A DNA stretch of 64,000 bases, taken from assembly GCF_002812725.1 (NCBI RefSeq), contig NZ_NMUN01000004.1:310001-374000 (forward strand), given 5' to 3'. Below are positions 33,867 through 43,125 of the stretch, piece after piece. Position 1 is the stretch's first letter, and the number at the start of each line of letters is the position of its first letter. A model generated the notes under the pieces. That model had not been told where the DNA came from. It made no database searches and saw only the letters and a program-made list of their open reading frames with translations. The stretch comes from Microbacterium sp. BR1. GTDB lineage: Bacteria; Actinomycetota; Actinomycetes; Actinomycetales; Microbacteriaceae. A program made the position numbers and the translations under genes.

Positions 33867-36190
33867 GGGTGTTCCCCTCGTGCTTCACGAATCTCAGGCC
33901 AAGTCCTTGCTGGCACCCCAGTTGCTTGCGCCTTGGCGCGGAGGTTGTTGTCCTTCGTGACAAGGATGACGTTGCCCCTGCTGTAGGCGATAGCGACGGA
34001 CAGTATCTGGTTGTCTGGTTCGTCAACCGAGCCCAGGTCGGAGGGAATCAGTGCCGGGCGGGCGGACTCAAAGCGCAACACGCCGAGCTGCCGCGCCTCG
34101 TCGACAGTTCGATGCGCGGCTCGCGCACGCCGAGCAGTGTCCTCGTTCGTGCTGCGCTTTAGCCCGTCTAGCTCTTGAACGACGCGGTTAGGTATGACGC
34201 CGACCCTTTCGGACCCTAGATGGCGGAGGCATTCGGGGTCGTCGAGAAGCGAGTTGGAGTCGAACACCAATGCATCCTGCCCCGGAGACAGGGAGGCTGC
34301 CATATTTGCGGTCGCGATCTCCCTCCATTTCAGGACACCCGCTCGAAGCGCCACCAGCCCGTCCGGTAGCTGTTCGTCGACAGAACGAGCCAACTCGGGA
34401 TCGTCCACCGCATGGAGCCACCGTTCGGCGGCCTGGAGAGCGGCCCCCGTTGATGCTGTGGATGCCAACGCACCGCTGCCGTTCGCAAGCGCGGCGTTCT
34501 GTCGTCCCAGCGCATCGTCAAGCTCCGTCTGTGCCGCTGCGAACCTGGCGATTGGTTGGAGTGCGTCTGGCACCGAATCACCGAGGCCCTCCGATGGGTC
34601 ATGCCACAAGTCGGCGAGGAGCGTGGCTCTCACGGGTGCACTGAAGAGCTGCGCTGGCAATGAACCCGCAAGTCGGCCGAGCTGGATTACCTCCCGCATC
34701 TCGACGACGGAGCCCGGCTCACTGACACGAGCCAGCAGAGGCGAAAGCACCGTGTCGAGCCGCGCGCTCTCGCCAAGTGCGCTCCTCACGGTCCTTGCCC
34801 ATCCGCCGAGTGTGCCTATGTCAAGTGGTTCGTGAGTGCCCGCCAGGGCAATGAGGCGTGCCGTCACGTCGAGGAATGCAGGAGCCTGGCTGGAGAGTGC
34901 GTTCGGTGCGACCTCACGCGCAGCCGAAACGAAGTCACGCACTCGTCCAAGCACCTCGTCAAGAGTGCCTGCGTTGCCTCCATTGGCCAGGGCTTGCAGT
35001 GGACGGGGCGATCCCCACGCAAGGGGCAGTGTGGAAACTTCGACGTCGGGGGAGTGCGTCAGATCAGCGGCCAGCTCCTCGCTGAACGCATTCCACCGAG
35101 CGGCCGAGACCTCCGCGTCAAGGTCCGCTCGAACAAGTGCAAAGACCTGCCGCCCAGCCCATGTGAGCGGAAGCGCGCCGGTCTGCTGCCCCGAAGTCGC
35201 ACGGCCACCGTCGAATGTCACGCTCGTCACGCCGTCCGGCAGGGTGGCAGGCAAGGGCGAGCCCACGACACGCACTGCATCCTCATCTGGTAGCCAGCTC
35301 GGCGTGGCGTAGTCCGCCGTGAGCCGAACTCGCGTCCGCAACTCGGGCAGATGGACTACAGCGGAGCGAGCACCAAGCGCGGATTCGACGAGTTCCAACC
35401 TCGTGAGACTGCGCATTTCGTCGGTGGAGAAGACCACCTCGCTGGGCGCTTCTCGACTGACGACTGTCTTCAGCAGAGTCGCCTGCACGATGGTTGACTC
35501 AAGCTGGGTAAGCCAATCCGTGGCGGCCTTGTTCCCTGCGACGTGAAGTTCGAGGTATCCCTCGGCTGAGACCACCAGATCGACATTGAGAGTCAGCCAG
35601 CTAACCGTGTCGTCGACGTCGGCTTCGACATTGACAATGCGCGACTCGCCGCGAAGGAATCTCGGCGGCTGCTCCGTGAGGGTTGCACGAACAAGAGACG
35701 ATGGGTCGCGTGGCGCGAGCGCGCGAACATCAAAGGCAAGGTCAGGGGGAGAAGCGGCCAGTCTGCTCGGCCGCTCGTTGACGAGCGAGTTGGACCAGGG
35801 TAGGTAGTAGAACTCGACTGCATCCCTCGTCGGATGACTCGGGAGGGTATTCCGGTTGTAGAACTCCTGACCGGCCGGGGACAGCGTGAGCGTCCGAATC
35901 GGCTGGTCGAGAATCGACGCACTCCTCGATGAGTCCGCACGCCGGACAATGCCAAGGCGTAGCAGCTCGTTCGCGCTGCTTTCCAGGAGTCGCGGTATGC
36001 CGTTTGCACCGAGGTGGTCTTCGAATGCTGTGCGGAGCGTTGCACTGCCAACTGCGGAGTTCTCGATGCCTCTTCGGCTCAGCCGCATAATCATGCGCTC
36101 GAAGACGGTGGGCTTCCGAACGACGCTGTGCTCGACAGACGCCTGGAGCCAGAAAATCGGAACGCCGACGTGCAGGGTTGTGAGCTTCAC
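33863..36190 (-). CDS. Large protein with C-terminal PIN nuclease domain
   Basis: 775 residues. The last 145 form a PhoH-type PIN domain: DALVFDSNSLLDDPECLRHL (first Asp), VIPNRVVQELDGLKRS (central Glu), PDNQILSVAIAYSR and VILVTKDNNLRAKAQ (last Asp). The N-terminal 630 residues match nothing I recognise; a winged-helix-like start (LLRLGIVRRAD) is followed by beta-rich and helical regions. PIN domains cleave single-stranded RNA or DNA, so this is the probable nuclease of the operon. Overlaps its neighbours by ATGA at both ends. Confidence 0.75.
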   Translation of the reverse strand: MKLTTLHVGVPIFWLQASVEHSVVRKPTVFERMIMRLSRRGIENSAVGSATLRTAFEDHLGANGIPRLLESSANELLRLGIVRRADSSRSASILDQPIRTLTLSPAGQEFYNRNTLPSHPTRDAVEFYYLPWSNSLVNERPSRLAASPPDLAFDVRALAPRDPSSLVRATLTEQPPRFLRGESRIVNVEADVDDTVSWLTLNVDLVVSAEGYLELHVAGNKAATDWLTQLESTIVQATLLKTVVSREAPSEVVFSTDEMRSLTRLELVESALGARSAVVHLPELRTRVRLTADYATPSWLPDEDAVRVVGSPLPATLPDGVTSVTFDGGRATSGQQTGALPLTWAGRQVFALVRADLDAEVSAARWNAFSEELAADLTHSPDVEVSTLPLAWGSPRPLQALANGGNAGTLDEVLGRVRDFVSAAREVAPNALSSQAPAFLDVTARLIALAGTHEPLDIGTLGGWARTVRSALGESARLDTVLSPLLARVSEPGSVVEMREVIQLGRLAGSLPAQLFSAPVRATLLADLWHDPSEGLGDSVPDALQPIARFAAAQTELDDALGRQNAALANGSGALASTASTGAALQAAERWLHAVDDPELARSVDEQLPDGLVALRAGVLKWREIATANMAASLSPGQDALVFDSNSLLDDPECLRHLGSERVGVIPNRVVQELDGLKRSTNEDTARRARAAHRTVDEARQLGVLRFESARPALIPSDLGSVDEPDNQILSVAIAYSRGNVILVTKDNNLRAKAQATGVPARTWPEIREARGEHP

Positions 36191-39100
36191 TGGCGCCGCC
36201 CTTGTCCCGCTGCCGCATGCAGGTCACCGAGCGCGCTCGCCTGCTTCATCGCACCTTTGCGCTCGACCATCTCTGTGATCTCTCGGTACACGGGGACGAT
36301 ACTCGGGGTGCCGTTGGCGTCCATCGGTGGCAGCTCCACCGGATAGGGGGCGAAGGTGTCGAGCGCGCCGAACACCACAAGCAGTTCCTGGGCCCGCGAG
36401 AAGGCAACGTTGATGTACTCGAATCGTGCGACGTTGGCCCTCGAGCTGCGCCGCCGCGCCGGGGCACTTCTCCCGAAGTTGCGGACCATGCTCACGAGGA
36501 TGATCGGCTTCTCCTTACCCTGGTACTTCACGACGGTGTTCAGCTCGTACTTGATCGCCTTGAACGGTCGATCCTTCGTCTCGCGGTTGATCTCCGAACG
36601 GATGGTGCGGACCTGCGCCTGGTACATGGAGACGATCCCGATCTCCTTCGGGCCGACTGTGCGCGAGGAACTGCTGAGGATCGCGTCGTCGATGTCTCGG
36701 AGCATTCGAACGATGAGTCGCGCTTCGAGGATGTTCGTGCGCTCCTGGCCAGAGCCCGCCTTCGGCTCAGCCCATTCCGCGCCTCGGTCGTCGTTCGTGG
36801 TGTCGATCCACACCATGTGCTGATCAGGGCCGATCACTGGAAGGTCGCCGCGCCCACGGATGGTGAGCCCGTGCGCTCGCGCAACGTCAGGCTCAACGAT
36901 CCCAGACGTGAGCTGTCCTTCGTAGAAGCGGTTGACCGAATCCATGATGTCGGGGTGCATGCGATGCTGCACGGTGAGCCGTTGCTTGATGGACTCGTCC
37001 GCACGCTCGAAGTGAGTGCGGAAGAGCGACGCAGTGACGAACTTCTCGTACTTCTTCAGGTTCTCAGGCGTCAGCGCGACTTCGGCGGGCACGTCCTCGT
37101 CCGCTTGCTCCGGGAGACCTTCGGCATCCTGGCTCTCTCGGAACATCGGAGGGAGTTGCCTGTGGTCACCGACGAGTGCCGACCGTCGCGCTCTCATCAG
37201 GGGGAGGAGCAGCTCTAGCGGAGTTGCCTTGCTCACTTCGTCAACCACGGCGAGATCGAAGCTGGTTAGCCCCGGCTCGTCTAGCGTCGCCGGGTTTTCA
37301 TTGCAGGTGATGCCGACAACATTGCACTCGGCTAGCCAGGCGTCGCCGATTGCCACCCAATCCCGCTCGGCCACGCTGGCATCGGACAGATCGGCGATCC
37401 ATTCGTCCTGGATGTCGCCCCAAGCCGCGCTCTCGTCAGCCAGAGTAGTCGCGCGGTCGATCCTGCTGGCAAGCCGCGCCTCTGCTTCCTGCTGGGCTTG
37501 GGCGAGAGAGTCGGCCGTGCTCGGTGGCTCTTCGCTGATGATGCCGAGCGACTCCGCGAACGGTGCGATGAAGTGAGAAGCCGCCTCCCCGAGCGCCTGT
37601 TCCAGTCGGGCCTCCGCCCCCTTCATGGCTGACAGTGCTCGCTCACGCTCGCGACGAGCCTCATAGATCGGGGGAGTCATGCGAGGGATCGAGTCGGCTG
37701 CTGCGAGCAGTTCGCTGGCGGCATTCCGACGCTTTGCCCTCTTTCCTCCTGCTAGGAACCCCTTCGGCGGGTCTTCGAAGACCAAGCTAGAACTCGGGAA
37801 TAGGCGAGCCAGGCTCGCAGTGTCGAGTGTGTCGCCGGAGGCTTCGGATTCGAGACCGCCGAGTTCGGATTGGAGCCGCTGGTACTCCGCGACTGCGGTG
37901 CTGTCCGACTTCATTTTCTCCAGCACCACGTCGAGTTGCGCCTCAATCTCCAGGCGGCGGGGTGACTTGTGGGCCACAACCACCGCGGGCTTGTCCTCGA
38001 GAGCAGCGCGCGCGACATCTCTGAGTCCCGGAGTTGCAGTCAGCAGACGGTCGACCCACAAATCGAGTTCCACGAGGCTGGAGTTATCCTCCGGCGTCAG
38101 GCTGAGCGCAGGCAGGCGAACCCCAGTCTTTTCGAGTGACTGAACCTGCTTGGCGTAGCTCGCCAGAGTTGCCCTGTAGGTCTCGGTGGATTCCGCGCTC
38201 GCGGCCTCAGCGGTGCGGAGCGCGTCGAGTAGTTGTGCAGACCTTGCTCGGAACGCGCGCATCTGAGCTGCGAAGCGTTGCTCGGCTGCCGCATCTTCCC
38301 TTCGCTGCCGGATCTCCGTGCTCAACGAGCGGTAGTAGCGCCCCAGCGCGCGCTCGTTAAGAAACTCTTGACCCTCGTCGCTCAATCGGTCTTCATTGCG
38401 TGTCAGACGAACTGCACGAATTGACGGGTGCAACGGAAGCCGACTGAGGGCATTGTCGACTGCGGTATGAGTCTGAGATGCGACGAGCACGGTCTCGTCG
38501 CGCGCGACCACCTGAGCGATCGCTTCGGCGATCACCGTGGTCTTGCCAGTCCCCGGTGGTCCCTGAATCAGGCAGAGATCCGGGGCCGCGAGAACCTTCT
38601 GCACTGCGAGCTTCTGGGCCTCGTTCAGGCTCGGGTTGTGCCACCGCTCAACACTGCTGAGCTGAGTAGGTTGCCTCGCCTCGTTTGCGTCAAACATGTA
38701 GCGCGCCAGGTACGGCGAGAAGCCGCCTTGGTCACTGAGATCTCGCAGCGCGCGGTCCTGGCGGTTCACCTGTGCCATGTCCTGAACGGCGCTCTGAACG
38801 ATGAAGCCAGCTTCCGGGATTCGGTCGAGCGCCTTCCGCGCTGTGGCCTCTGGATCATCGCTACGTTCGATCCGGGCAAGGGCGTCGTCCGAGAACGCAA
38901 TGGAGACCTCGGCGGCAGCGGCGTTGCTCCAGGGGGAGGTTGGGGCTACGGACGCTCCGGTGACAATGTTCGGTCGGGTACGCCTCGCGTTGCCCAACTC
39001 GCTCCCGCGCGGCTCGCGGCCCTCGCTCGGGAGCTGGAACTGCCACTCGTCCTCGCTGACCGAAACGTCGAAGGCAGCGAGGGCATCGCTCTGCGAGAGT

Positions 39101-39906
39101 CGCCGAATAGCTTGGGTGAGTGCCGCTTCGTCGTCTCCAATCACTCGGAAGGTCACGGAGCGGTGGTCGTCGCCCGCCTGGCGCGAGTCGTATCGCACCG
39201 CGGTGCGGTTGGCCTGGATGAGACGGCGCTTCCACTCCAGGAAGTCGCTCCAATCCTGCAACCGTGCGGCTGTCTCTGCTGAGATCGCTGGGAGGGCGGC
39301 CGCGAGGTCTTCCGTCAGAACGTTGCGTTCCTTTCGAACGCCTGGCCCCATTCGAGCTACCTGGCGGCAGGTCACGTCAAGTGCGACCTCGAAATCGCGG
39401 GCATCCCCAGCAGGACCATCGTGAAAGCTGAAGACGGTCAGGGAGGGGTTTCGATTTCCGTAGGCGCGCTGCGTTTCTCGATCTGTGCCAGACAGGTTCC
39501 AGCTCGCCTTGGCGACGAGTGATACGCCTTTCGGCAGTGGCCAGTTTGGGCGTGCGTCACCAGACAGACGGACAGAGACATTGATGTTCACCGAGCGGCT
39601 CCCGCTCGGGAACGTGAGCTTGGATAGCGCGAGTCGGGCTGGCAGCAGGTCGGCGAACATAGCATCCATGAGGAACTGCTCAACGCTCTTACCTTCGGCG
39701 CCTGCGGAGTCCGCGAGGGTGGGGTATCGGCGAACGAGGACGTCGCAGGAGCTGCGGAGTTGCTTGCGTCCCCAGTCCCAGCGGTCAGCGGCAAGCTCGA
39801 CATACAGGTTGCCGCTTCTTGCGCGGATCTGACCGGGAGGATTCGCGGCCGCGATGTCAGCGGAGGATGCTCCCGTCCCGGCTCCAGCAAGGGTGTCGTT
39901 ACTCAC
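36187..39906 (-). CDS. UPF1/DNA2-like superfamily 1 helicase
   Basis: About 1239 residues. Residues about 1-400 are a novel region. Walker A LIQGPPGTGKTTVIAEAI lies near 445-455, with SQTHTAVDNALSRL as motif Ia. A long coiled-coil insertion (530-800) follows, then FDLAVVDEVSKATPLE (motif II), LVGDHRQLPP (motif III) and a C-terminal RecA2 with VQHRMHPDIMDS and EYINVAFSRAQELLVV. GTG 39906 is preferred over ATG 39912 because AGAAGGG (39913-39919) is 6 bases upstream of GTG but touches the ATG. It is the first gene of the five-gene operon. Confidence 0.82.
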   Translation of the reverse strand: MSNDTLAGAGTGASSADIAAANPPGQIRARSGNLYVELAADRWDWGRKQLRSSCDVLVRRYPTLADSAGAEGKSVEQFLMDAMFADLLPARLALSKLTFPSGSRSVNINVSVRLSGDARPNWPLPKGVSLVAKASWNLSGTDRETQRAYGNRNPSLTVFSFHDGPAGDARDFEVALDVTCRQVARMGPGVRKERNVLTEDLAAALPAISAETAARLQDWSDFLEWKRRLIQANRTAVRYDSRQAGDDHRSVTFRVIGDDEAALTQAIRRLSQSDALAAFDVSVSEDEWQFQLPSEGREPRGSELGNARRTRPNIVTGASVAPTSPWSNAAAAEVSIAFSDDALARIERSDDPEATARKALDRIPEAGFIVQSAVQDMAQVNRQDRALRDLSDQGGFSPYLARYMFDANEARQPTQLSSVERWHNPSLNEAQKLAVQKVLAAPDLCLIQGPPGTGKTTVIAEAIAQVVARDETVLVASQTHTAVDNALSRLPLHPSIRAVRLTRNEDRLSDEGQEFLNERALGRYYRSLSTEIRQRREDAAAEQRFAAQMRAFRARSAQLLDALRTAEAASAESTETYRATLASYAKQVQSLEKTGVRLPALSLTPEDNSSLVELDLWVDRLLTATPGLRDVARAALEDKPAVVVAHKSPRRLEIEAQLDVVLEKMKSDSTAVAEYQRLQSELGGLESEASGDTLDTASLARLFPSSSLVFEDPPKGFLAGGKRAKRRNAASELLAAADSIPRMTPPIYEARRERERALSAMKGAEARLEQALGEAASHFIAPFAESLGIISEEPPSTADSLAQAQQEAEARLASRIDRATTLADESAAWGDIQDEWIADLSDASVAERDWVAIGDAWLAECNVVGITCNENPATLDEPGLTSFDLAVVDEVSKATPLELLLPLMRARRSALVGDHRQLPPMFRESQDAEGLPEQADEDVPAEVALTPENLKKYEKFVTASLFRTHFERADESIKQRLTVQHRMHPDIMDSVNRFYEGQLTSGIVEPDVARAHGLTIRGRGDLPVIGPDQHMVWIDTTNDDRGAEWAEPKAGSGQERTNILEARLIVRMLRDIDDAILSSSSRTVGPKEIGIVSMYQAQVRTIRSEINRETKDRPFKAIKYELNTVVKYQGKEKPIILVSMVRNFGRSAPARRRSSRANVARFEYINVAFSRAQELLVVFGALDTFAPYPVELPPMDANGTPSIVPVYREITEMVERKGAMKQASALGDLHAAAGQGRRQ

Positions 39907-40008
39907 CGGCATCCCTTCTGGTTGACTCCAATCCACCCTACAGACGGCCGGAGACAACCAACGCGGGCACCGCAGGCGGACGTCCCCCAATCCGTGGGTG
40001 CCACCGGT

Positions 40009-40275
40009 TCAGATGCTAGCGCCGACTCCGAGCAGGAAGTTGACCCAGGTGACGCCGAGGCCGGCGAGTGCGGCAGCTCCGACGGAGACGAGGAATCCGG
40101 TGCGCGCGCGGACAGCCGAAGTGATGTTGCCGTTCGCCGACGAGATCGCCCACACCGCGGCGCAGATGACGAGCATGAGCACGGCGAGGATGAGCACGAC
40201 GGTCAGCAGCGCGCCAACGATGGCGCGCAGTTCTGCCTGACCGCCGACGGCTCCGAAGTCGGGGAATATGTCCAT
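40009..40275 (-). CDS. DUF6112-like small membrane protein (copy 2)
   Basis: 88 residues, two membrane helices (about 20-42 and 62-82), sharing ELRAIVGALLTVVLILAVLMLVICAAVW-type sequence with copy 1 at 29789. The start ATG 40275 is inside a longer frame and was fixed by homology to copy 1. It lies 1 base beyond the M23 peptidase stop in the same direction. A tandem pair of DUF6112 genes is expected in these ICEs. Here the five-gene cargo separates them. Confidence 0.78.
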   Translation of the reverse strand: MDIFPDFGAVGGQAELRAIVGALLTVVLILAVLMLVICAAVWAISSANGNITSAVRARTGFLVSVGAAALAGLGVTWVNFLLGVGASI

Positions 40276-40276
40276 G

Positions 40277-41446
40277 TCATGCGGCCATCTGTGCTGAGCA
40301 GAGCGCCGCGGTGCTTGCGGCATCGAGGTTCTGAACTCCGTGGGCGGCAAGCCACGGCTCGGCATCAACCGCCGCTGCGTTCGACCCGCCTGGCCGGATC
40401 TCGAAATGCAGATGGGCTCCGGTCGACCTGCCCGCCGAACCGACGTTGCCGATGTGCTGCCCGGCAACGACGCGATCCCCGACGCTGACGAGGACGCCGC
40501 TCTGCCACATGTGCGCGTAGGCGGAGGCGATGCGCTGTCCATCGATGGTGTGCTCGATGATGATGAGGTTGCCGTAGCCGCCCGACGGCCCGGCGAAGCT
40601 GACCACGCCATCGGCGAGCGCGAGGATCGGCGCGCCGTCGTCGGCAGCCCAGTCCGTTCCCGAGTGGAACGCTCGCTCACCAGTGAAGGGGTCTTCGCGC
40701 CACCCGAAGTCGCTGGTGTTCACCCACGTCCCGCTCGGCAGCGGGAAGACGATGGCGGTCGTCTCGGGTACGTTGCCGAGCGGCGTACCGCCCGGCGTGG
40801 TTTCGGCGCGGCGCGTGAGTGCAGCGAGGATCGCCTCGGCGACTGGCTGGTAGTTCTGGTAGCGGTCGGGATATGCCGAGACTTCGACCGCTTGCGCTGC
40901 CTCGCCAGGGTCGAGGTGCTGCCAGTCGGGTATGTCGAGCAGTCCACGCGGTGATGGGTAGTTCGGCCCGCTCGAACCTCCGTAGAAGGCGCGCGACTGG
41001 TAGGTCGCGTTCATCAGCTCGGCGACGGTGCCCCATCCTGCGCTCGGCCGCATTTGGAACAGGCCAAGAGAGTCGTGATCGCTGCCCTCTCCGTCGTTCG
41101 GGAAATCGCCCGACTCTGGAATCGCCGCCGAGTTTGCGAGCATCCGTAGCCGCGACTCGGTGAGTGCGGCCATGAGCGCGATGACGATGCCAGCGCGACC
41201 AACGCCCTCGGTCTGCGCGCCGACCGTGATGATGGTGGCTGCATGGGTTAGCTGCTCATGGTTGAGGGTCACGGTCTCGCCCGCGCGCGTCGTGGCTGTG
41301 AGCGACTCCGGGATCGGCCCGACAACGAGCGAGCTTGACGAGAGACATGCGGCGAATACCGCGGGCGACACGAGCAGACCCACGCCGACCAGGCTCATGG
41401 GGAGCACTGCGACGAGGGTGGCGATGACCACAACGAGCTTCTTCAT
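40277..41446 (-). CDS. M23 peptidase with a lysozyme-like region (mating-channel cell-wall enzyme)
   Basis: About 389 residues. A signal peptide (MKKLVVVIATLVAVLPMSLVG) is followed by a lytic transglycosylase-like segment with LTESRLRMLAN and SLGLFQMRPSAGWG (about 90-140). The C-terminal LytM domain has FHSGTDWAA (His, Asp metal ligands), AYAHM and GAHLHFEIRPGG. It would open peptidoglycan for the conjugation channel, like TraG/VirB1 proteins. ATG 41446 begins the signal sequence; TTG 41461 overlaps the previous stop and is an alternative. Confidence 0.87.
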   Translation of the reverse strand: MKKLVVVIATLVAVLPMSLVGVGLLVSPAVFAACLSSSSLVVGPIPESLTATTRAGETVTLNHEQLTHAATIITVGAQTEGVGRAGIVIALMAALTESRLRMLANSAAIPESGDFPNDGEGSDHDSLGLFQMRPSAGWGTVAELMNATYQSRAFYGGSSGPNYPSPRGLLDIPDWQHLDPGEAAQAVEVSAYPDRYQNYQPVAEAILAALTRRAETTPGGTPLGNVPETTAIVFPLPSGTWVNTSDFGWREDPFTGERAFHSGTDWAADDGAPILALADGVVSFAGPSGGYGNLIIIEHTIDGQRIASAYAHMWQSGVLVSVGDRVVAGQHIGNVGSAGRSTGAHLHFEIRPGGSNAAAVDAEPWLAAHGVQNLDAASTAALCSAQMAA

Positions 41447-41457
41447 GCGGGTGCCGA

Positions 41458-42132
41458 TCAACGCAGGGGGTTGTCAAGCTCGGAGATGCGAAGCGCGCGG
41501 CAGGTATCGAAGGTCGGCTCGCAGGTGATGAAGACTGTGAATGCGACTTCGTGGGAGCTGGTCACGGGCTCGGTGCCGTGGATACCCTCGCGTTGCCGAA
41601 TGCCGGTGATCGTGTACGCGACGGTGCCTGGAAGGATCTGTCCCTTGGCTGCCTGCTCGAGCGCCGTCGCCCATTCGTCCGGCACGAACACGTCGTTGAT
41701 GTCGAGCCATTGGCGGGTCTGCATCGTGCGGAGCTGCGCCCAGGCGTCCGCGGTCGGGAGATAGGTGCGCACGTCAGAGGCCAGCCCGGCGGTCTCATTG
41801 CCGGAGGGGTCGCCCACATCCACGATGACCTGCGCGTAGTCGGTCGGCCCGAACTCGGTCGCGGTGTCCCATGTGAACAGCGCGATGGCGAGGGCTCGCG
41901 CGAACGTCTCGGGGTCGTCGGACTCACGGACGACGGGCGGCGTGCTCGATGTCGGGGACGGTGCGCTGGTGGAAGCGCCTGGTGGGTCGCTCGTGGAGCT
42001 ACCGCCCGGCGAAGGCTCGGATCGAGGTGCGAGCAGCAACCCGTAGAGCCCGACTCCGACGAGGACGGCAAGCACGGCGGCACCGACGATCAGGAGGATC
42101 ATGAGGCGACGAGGGAAGCGAGTCTGCGGCAT
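41458..42132 (-). CDS. TcpC/VirB8-like membrane protein
   Basis: 224 residues. A cytoplasmic RFPRRL start is followed by one membrane helix (about 11-34) and a Ser/Thr/Pro/Gly linker (35-75). An extracellular domain of NTF2-like size includes RALAIALFTWDTATEFGPTDYAQVIVDVGDPS and ends VAFTVFITCEPTFDTCRALRIS. This order is that of TcpC/VirB8-type scaffold proteins. The start ATG 42132 overlaps the ParB stop by one base (TGATG). Same operon as the M23 peptidase. Confidence 0.72.
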   Translation of the reverse strand: MPQTRFPRRLMILLIVGAAVLAVLVGVGLYGLLLAPRSEPSPGGSSTSDPPGASTSAPSPTSSTPPVVRESDDPETFARALAIALFTWDTATEFGPTDYAQVIVDVGDPSGNETAGLASDVRTYLPTADAWAQLRTMQTRQWLDINDVFVPDEWATALEQAAKGQILPGTVAYTITGIRQREGIHGTEPVTSSHEVAFTVFITCEPTFDTCRALRISELDNPLR

Positions 42133-43121
42133 CAGGCACTCTCCTTGGCGAGACGTTGGCGGGCGGTTCGGGCGGCGCGGGCCGCGTCGAAGAAACGGAC
42201 GGTAGCGTCGAGGATCGTCTCGAAGTGCTCCCACTGGTCATCACTCAGCGCGGTGCCGACCTCAGCAGGGTCGTAGTGTGACCACCACTGATCGAGGTCG
42301 CTCCAGGTGAGGCTGAACGCCCGCACCGGATAGCGAACCGGCACGACGCTCGACGCTGGTGCGGGTGCCGGGCCTCGCTTGCGCCCTTGCTTCGCGCGCT
42401 CCAGCGCCTCCTGTGCGAGCAACTCCAGCTCGCCGGGTGGTTCGGGTTCCTCCTGCGGGATCGCCAGCATGGCGATCGTGCGGGCGTGCGCCGTGGTGAT
42501 CGACGAGCCGCGGTCGATGGCGTCGAGTTCTGAGCGGGCGAAGCCGCGCACATCCTCCGGTTGTCGGGGGTCATTGGCGATCCGCTGCAGGTCGTTGATC
42601 TGCTCCAGGCTCGTGTACGACTTGCGCCCGGTGACCATGAGCGCAGCCTGCGCGCGGGACTTGCCCGGAGCGCCGATCAGCGGTGGTGCCGTCACGGCAC
42701 CACCGCTCGTTCCGGCGATCTTCCCGCCAGCACCGAACTGCGTCGCCGCCTGACGACGAGCGGCGTCCTCGGCCATGAGCGTCTTCAGCTCGCGGTACAG
42801 CGCCGCGGCCTCGGTCTGCGTGAATGGCTTGTGGAGCACGTTGTCGGCCTGCTCGGCCATGAGCCTCTGGAGCCGGTCGCTGATCCCGGAGCGCACGAAG
42901 ACGTTGACCTTCTTGTGGCCGAGCTTGCGCAGCGCCGCGATGCGTCGAGCGCCGCACACGAGCACGCCGTCCGGTGTCACGGTCGGAGGCTGGAGAAGTC
43001 CGTCACGTTCGATGGATGCTGCGAGTGCGTCGATGTCACCCATCTCCATGCGATGACGGCTGCCGACGACGATTGAGTCGATGGTGCGTTCCAGCTCGAT
43101 GTGCCCGGTGCTCGCCGCCAT
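42132..43121 (-). CDS. ParB/Srx N-terminal domain protein
   Basis: 329 residues. The ParB N-domain begins IELERTIDSIVVGSRHRMEMGDIDALAASIERDGLLQPPTV, with VCGARRIAALRKLG as the GxxRxxA-type box. A HTH region follows with GKSRAQAALMVTGRKSYTSLEQ. The C-terminal third is specific. It may partition the excised circle or act as a nucleoid-binding regulator. No ParA is encoded next to it in the window. It is preceded by a short gap (4 bases) to the next gene. Confidence 0.82.
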   Translation of the reverse strand: MAASTGHIELERTIDSIVVGSRHRMEMGDIDALAASIERDGLLQPPTVTPDGVLVCGARRIAALRKLGHKKVNVFVRSGISDRLQRLMAEQADNVLHKPFTQTEAAALYRELKTLMAEDAARRQAATQFGAGGKIAGTSGGAVTAPPLIGAPGKSRAQAALMVTGRKSYTSLEQINDLQRIANDPRQPEDVRGFARSELDAIDRGSSITTAHARTIAMLAIPQEEPEPPGELELLAQEALERAKQGRKRGPAPAPASSVVPVRYPVRAFSLTWSDLDQWWSHYDPAEVGTALSDDQWEHFETILDATVRFFDAARAARTARQRLAKESA

Positions 43122-43125
43122 GTGC

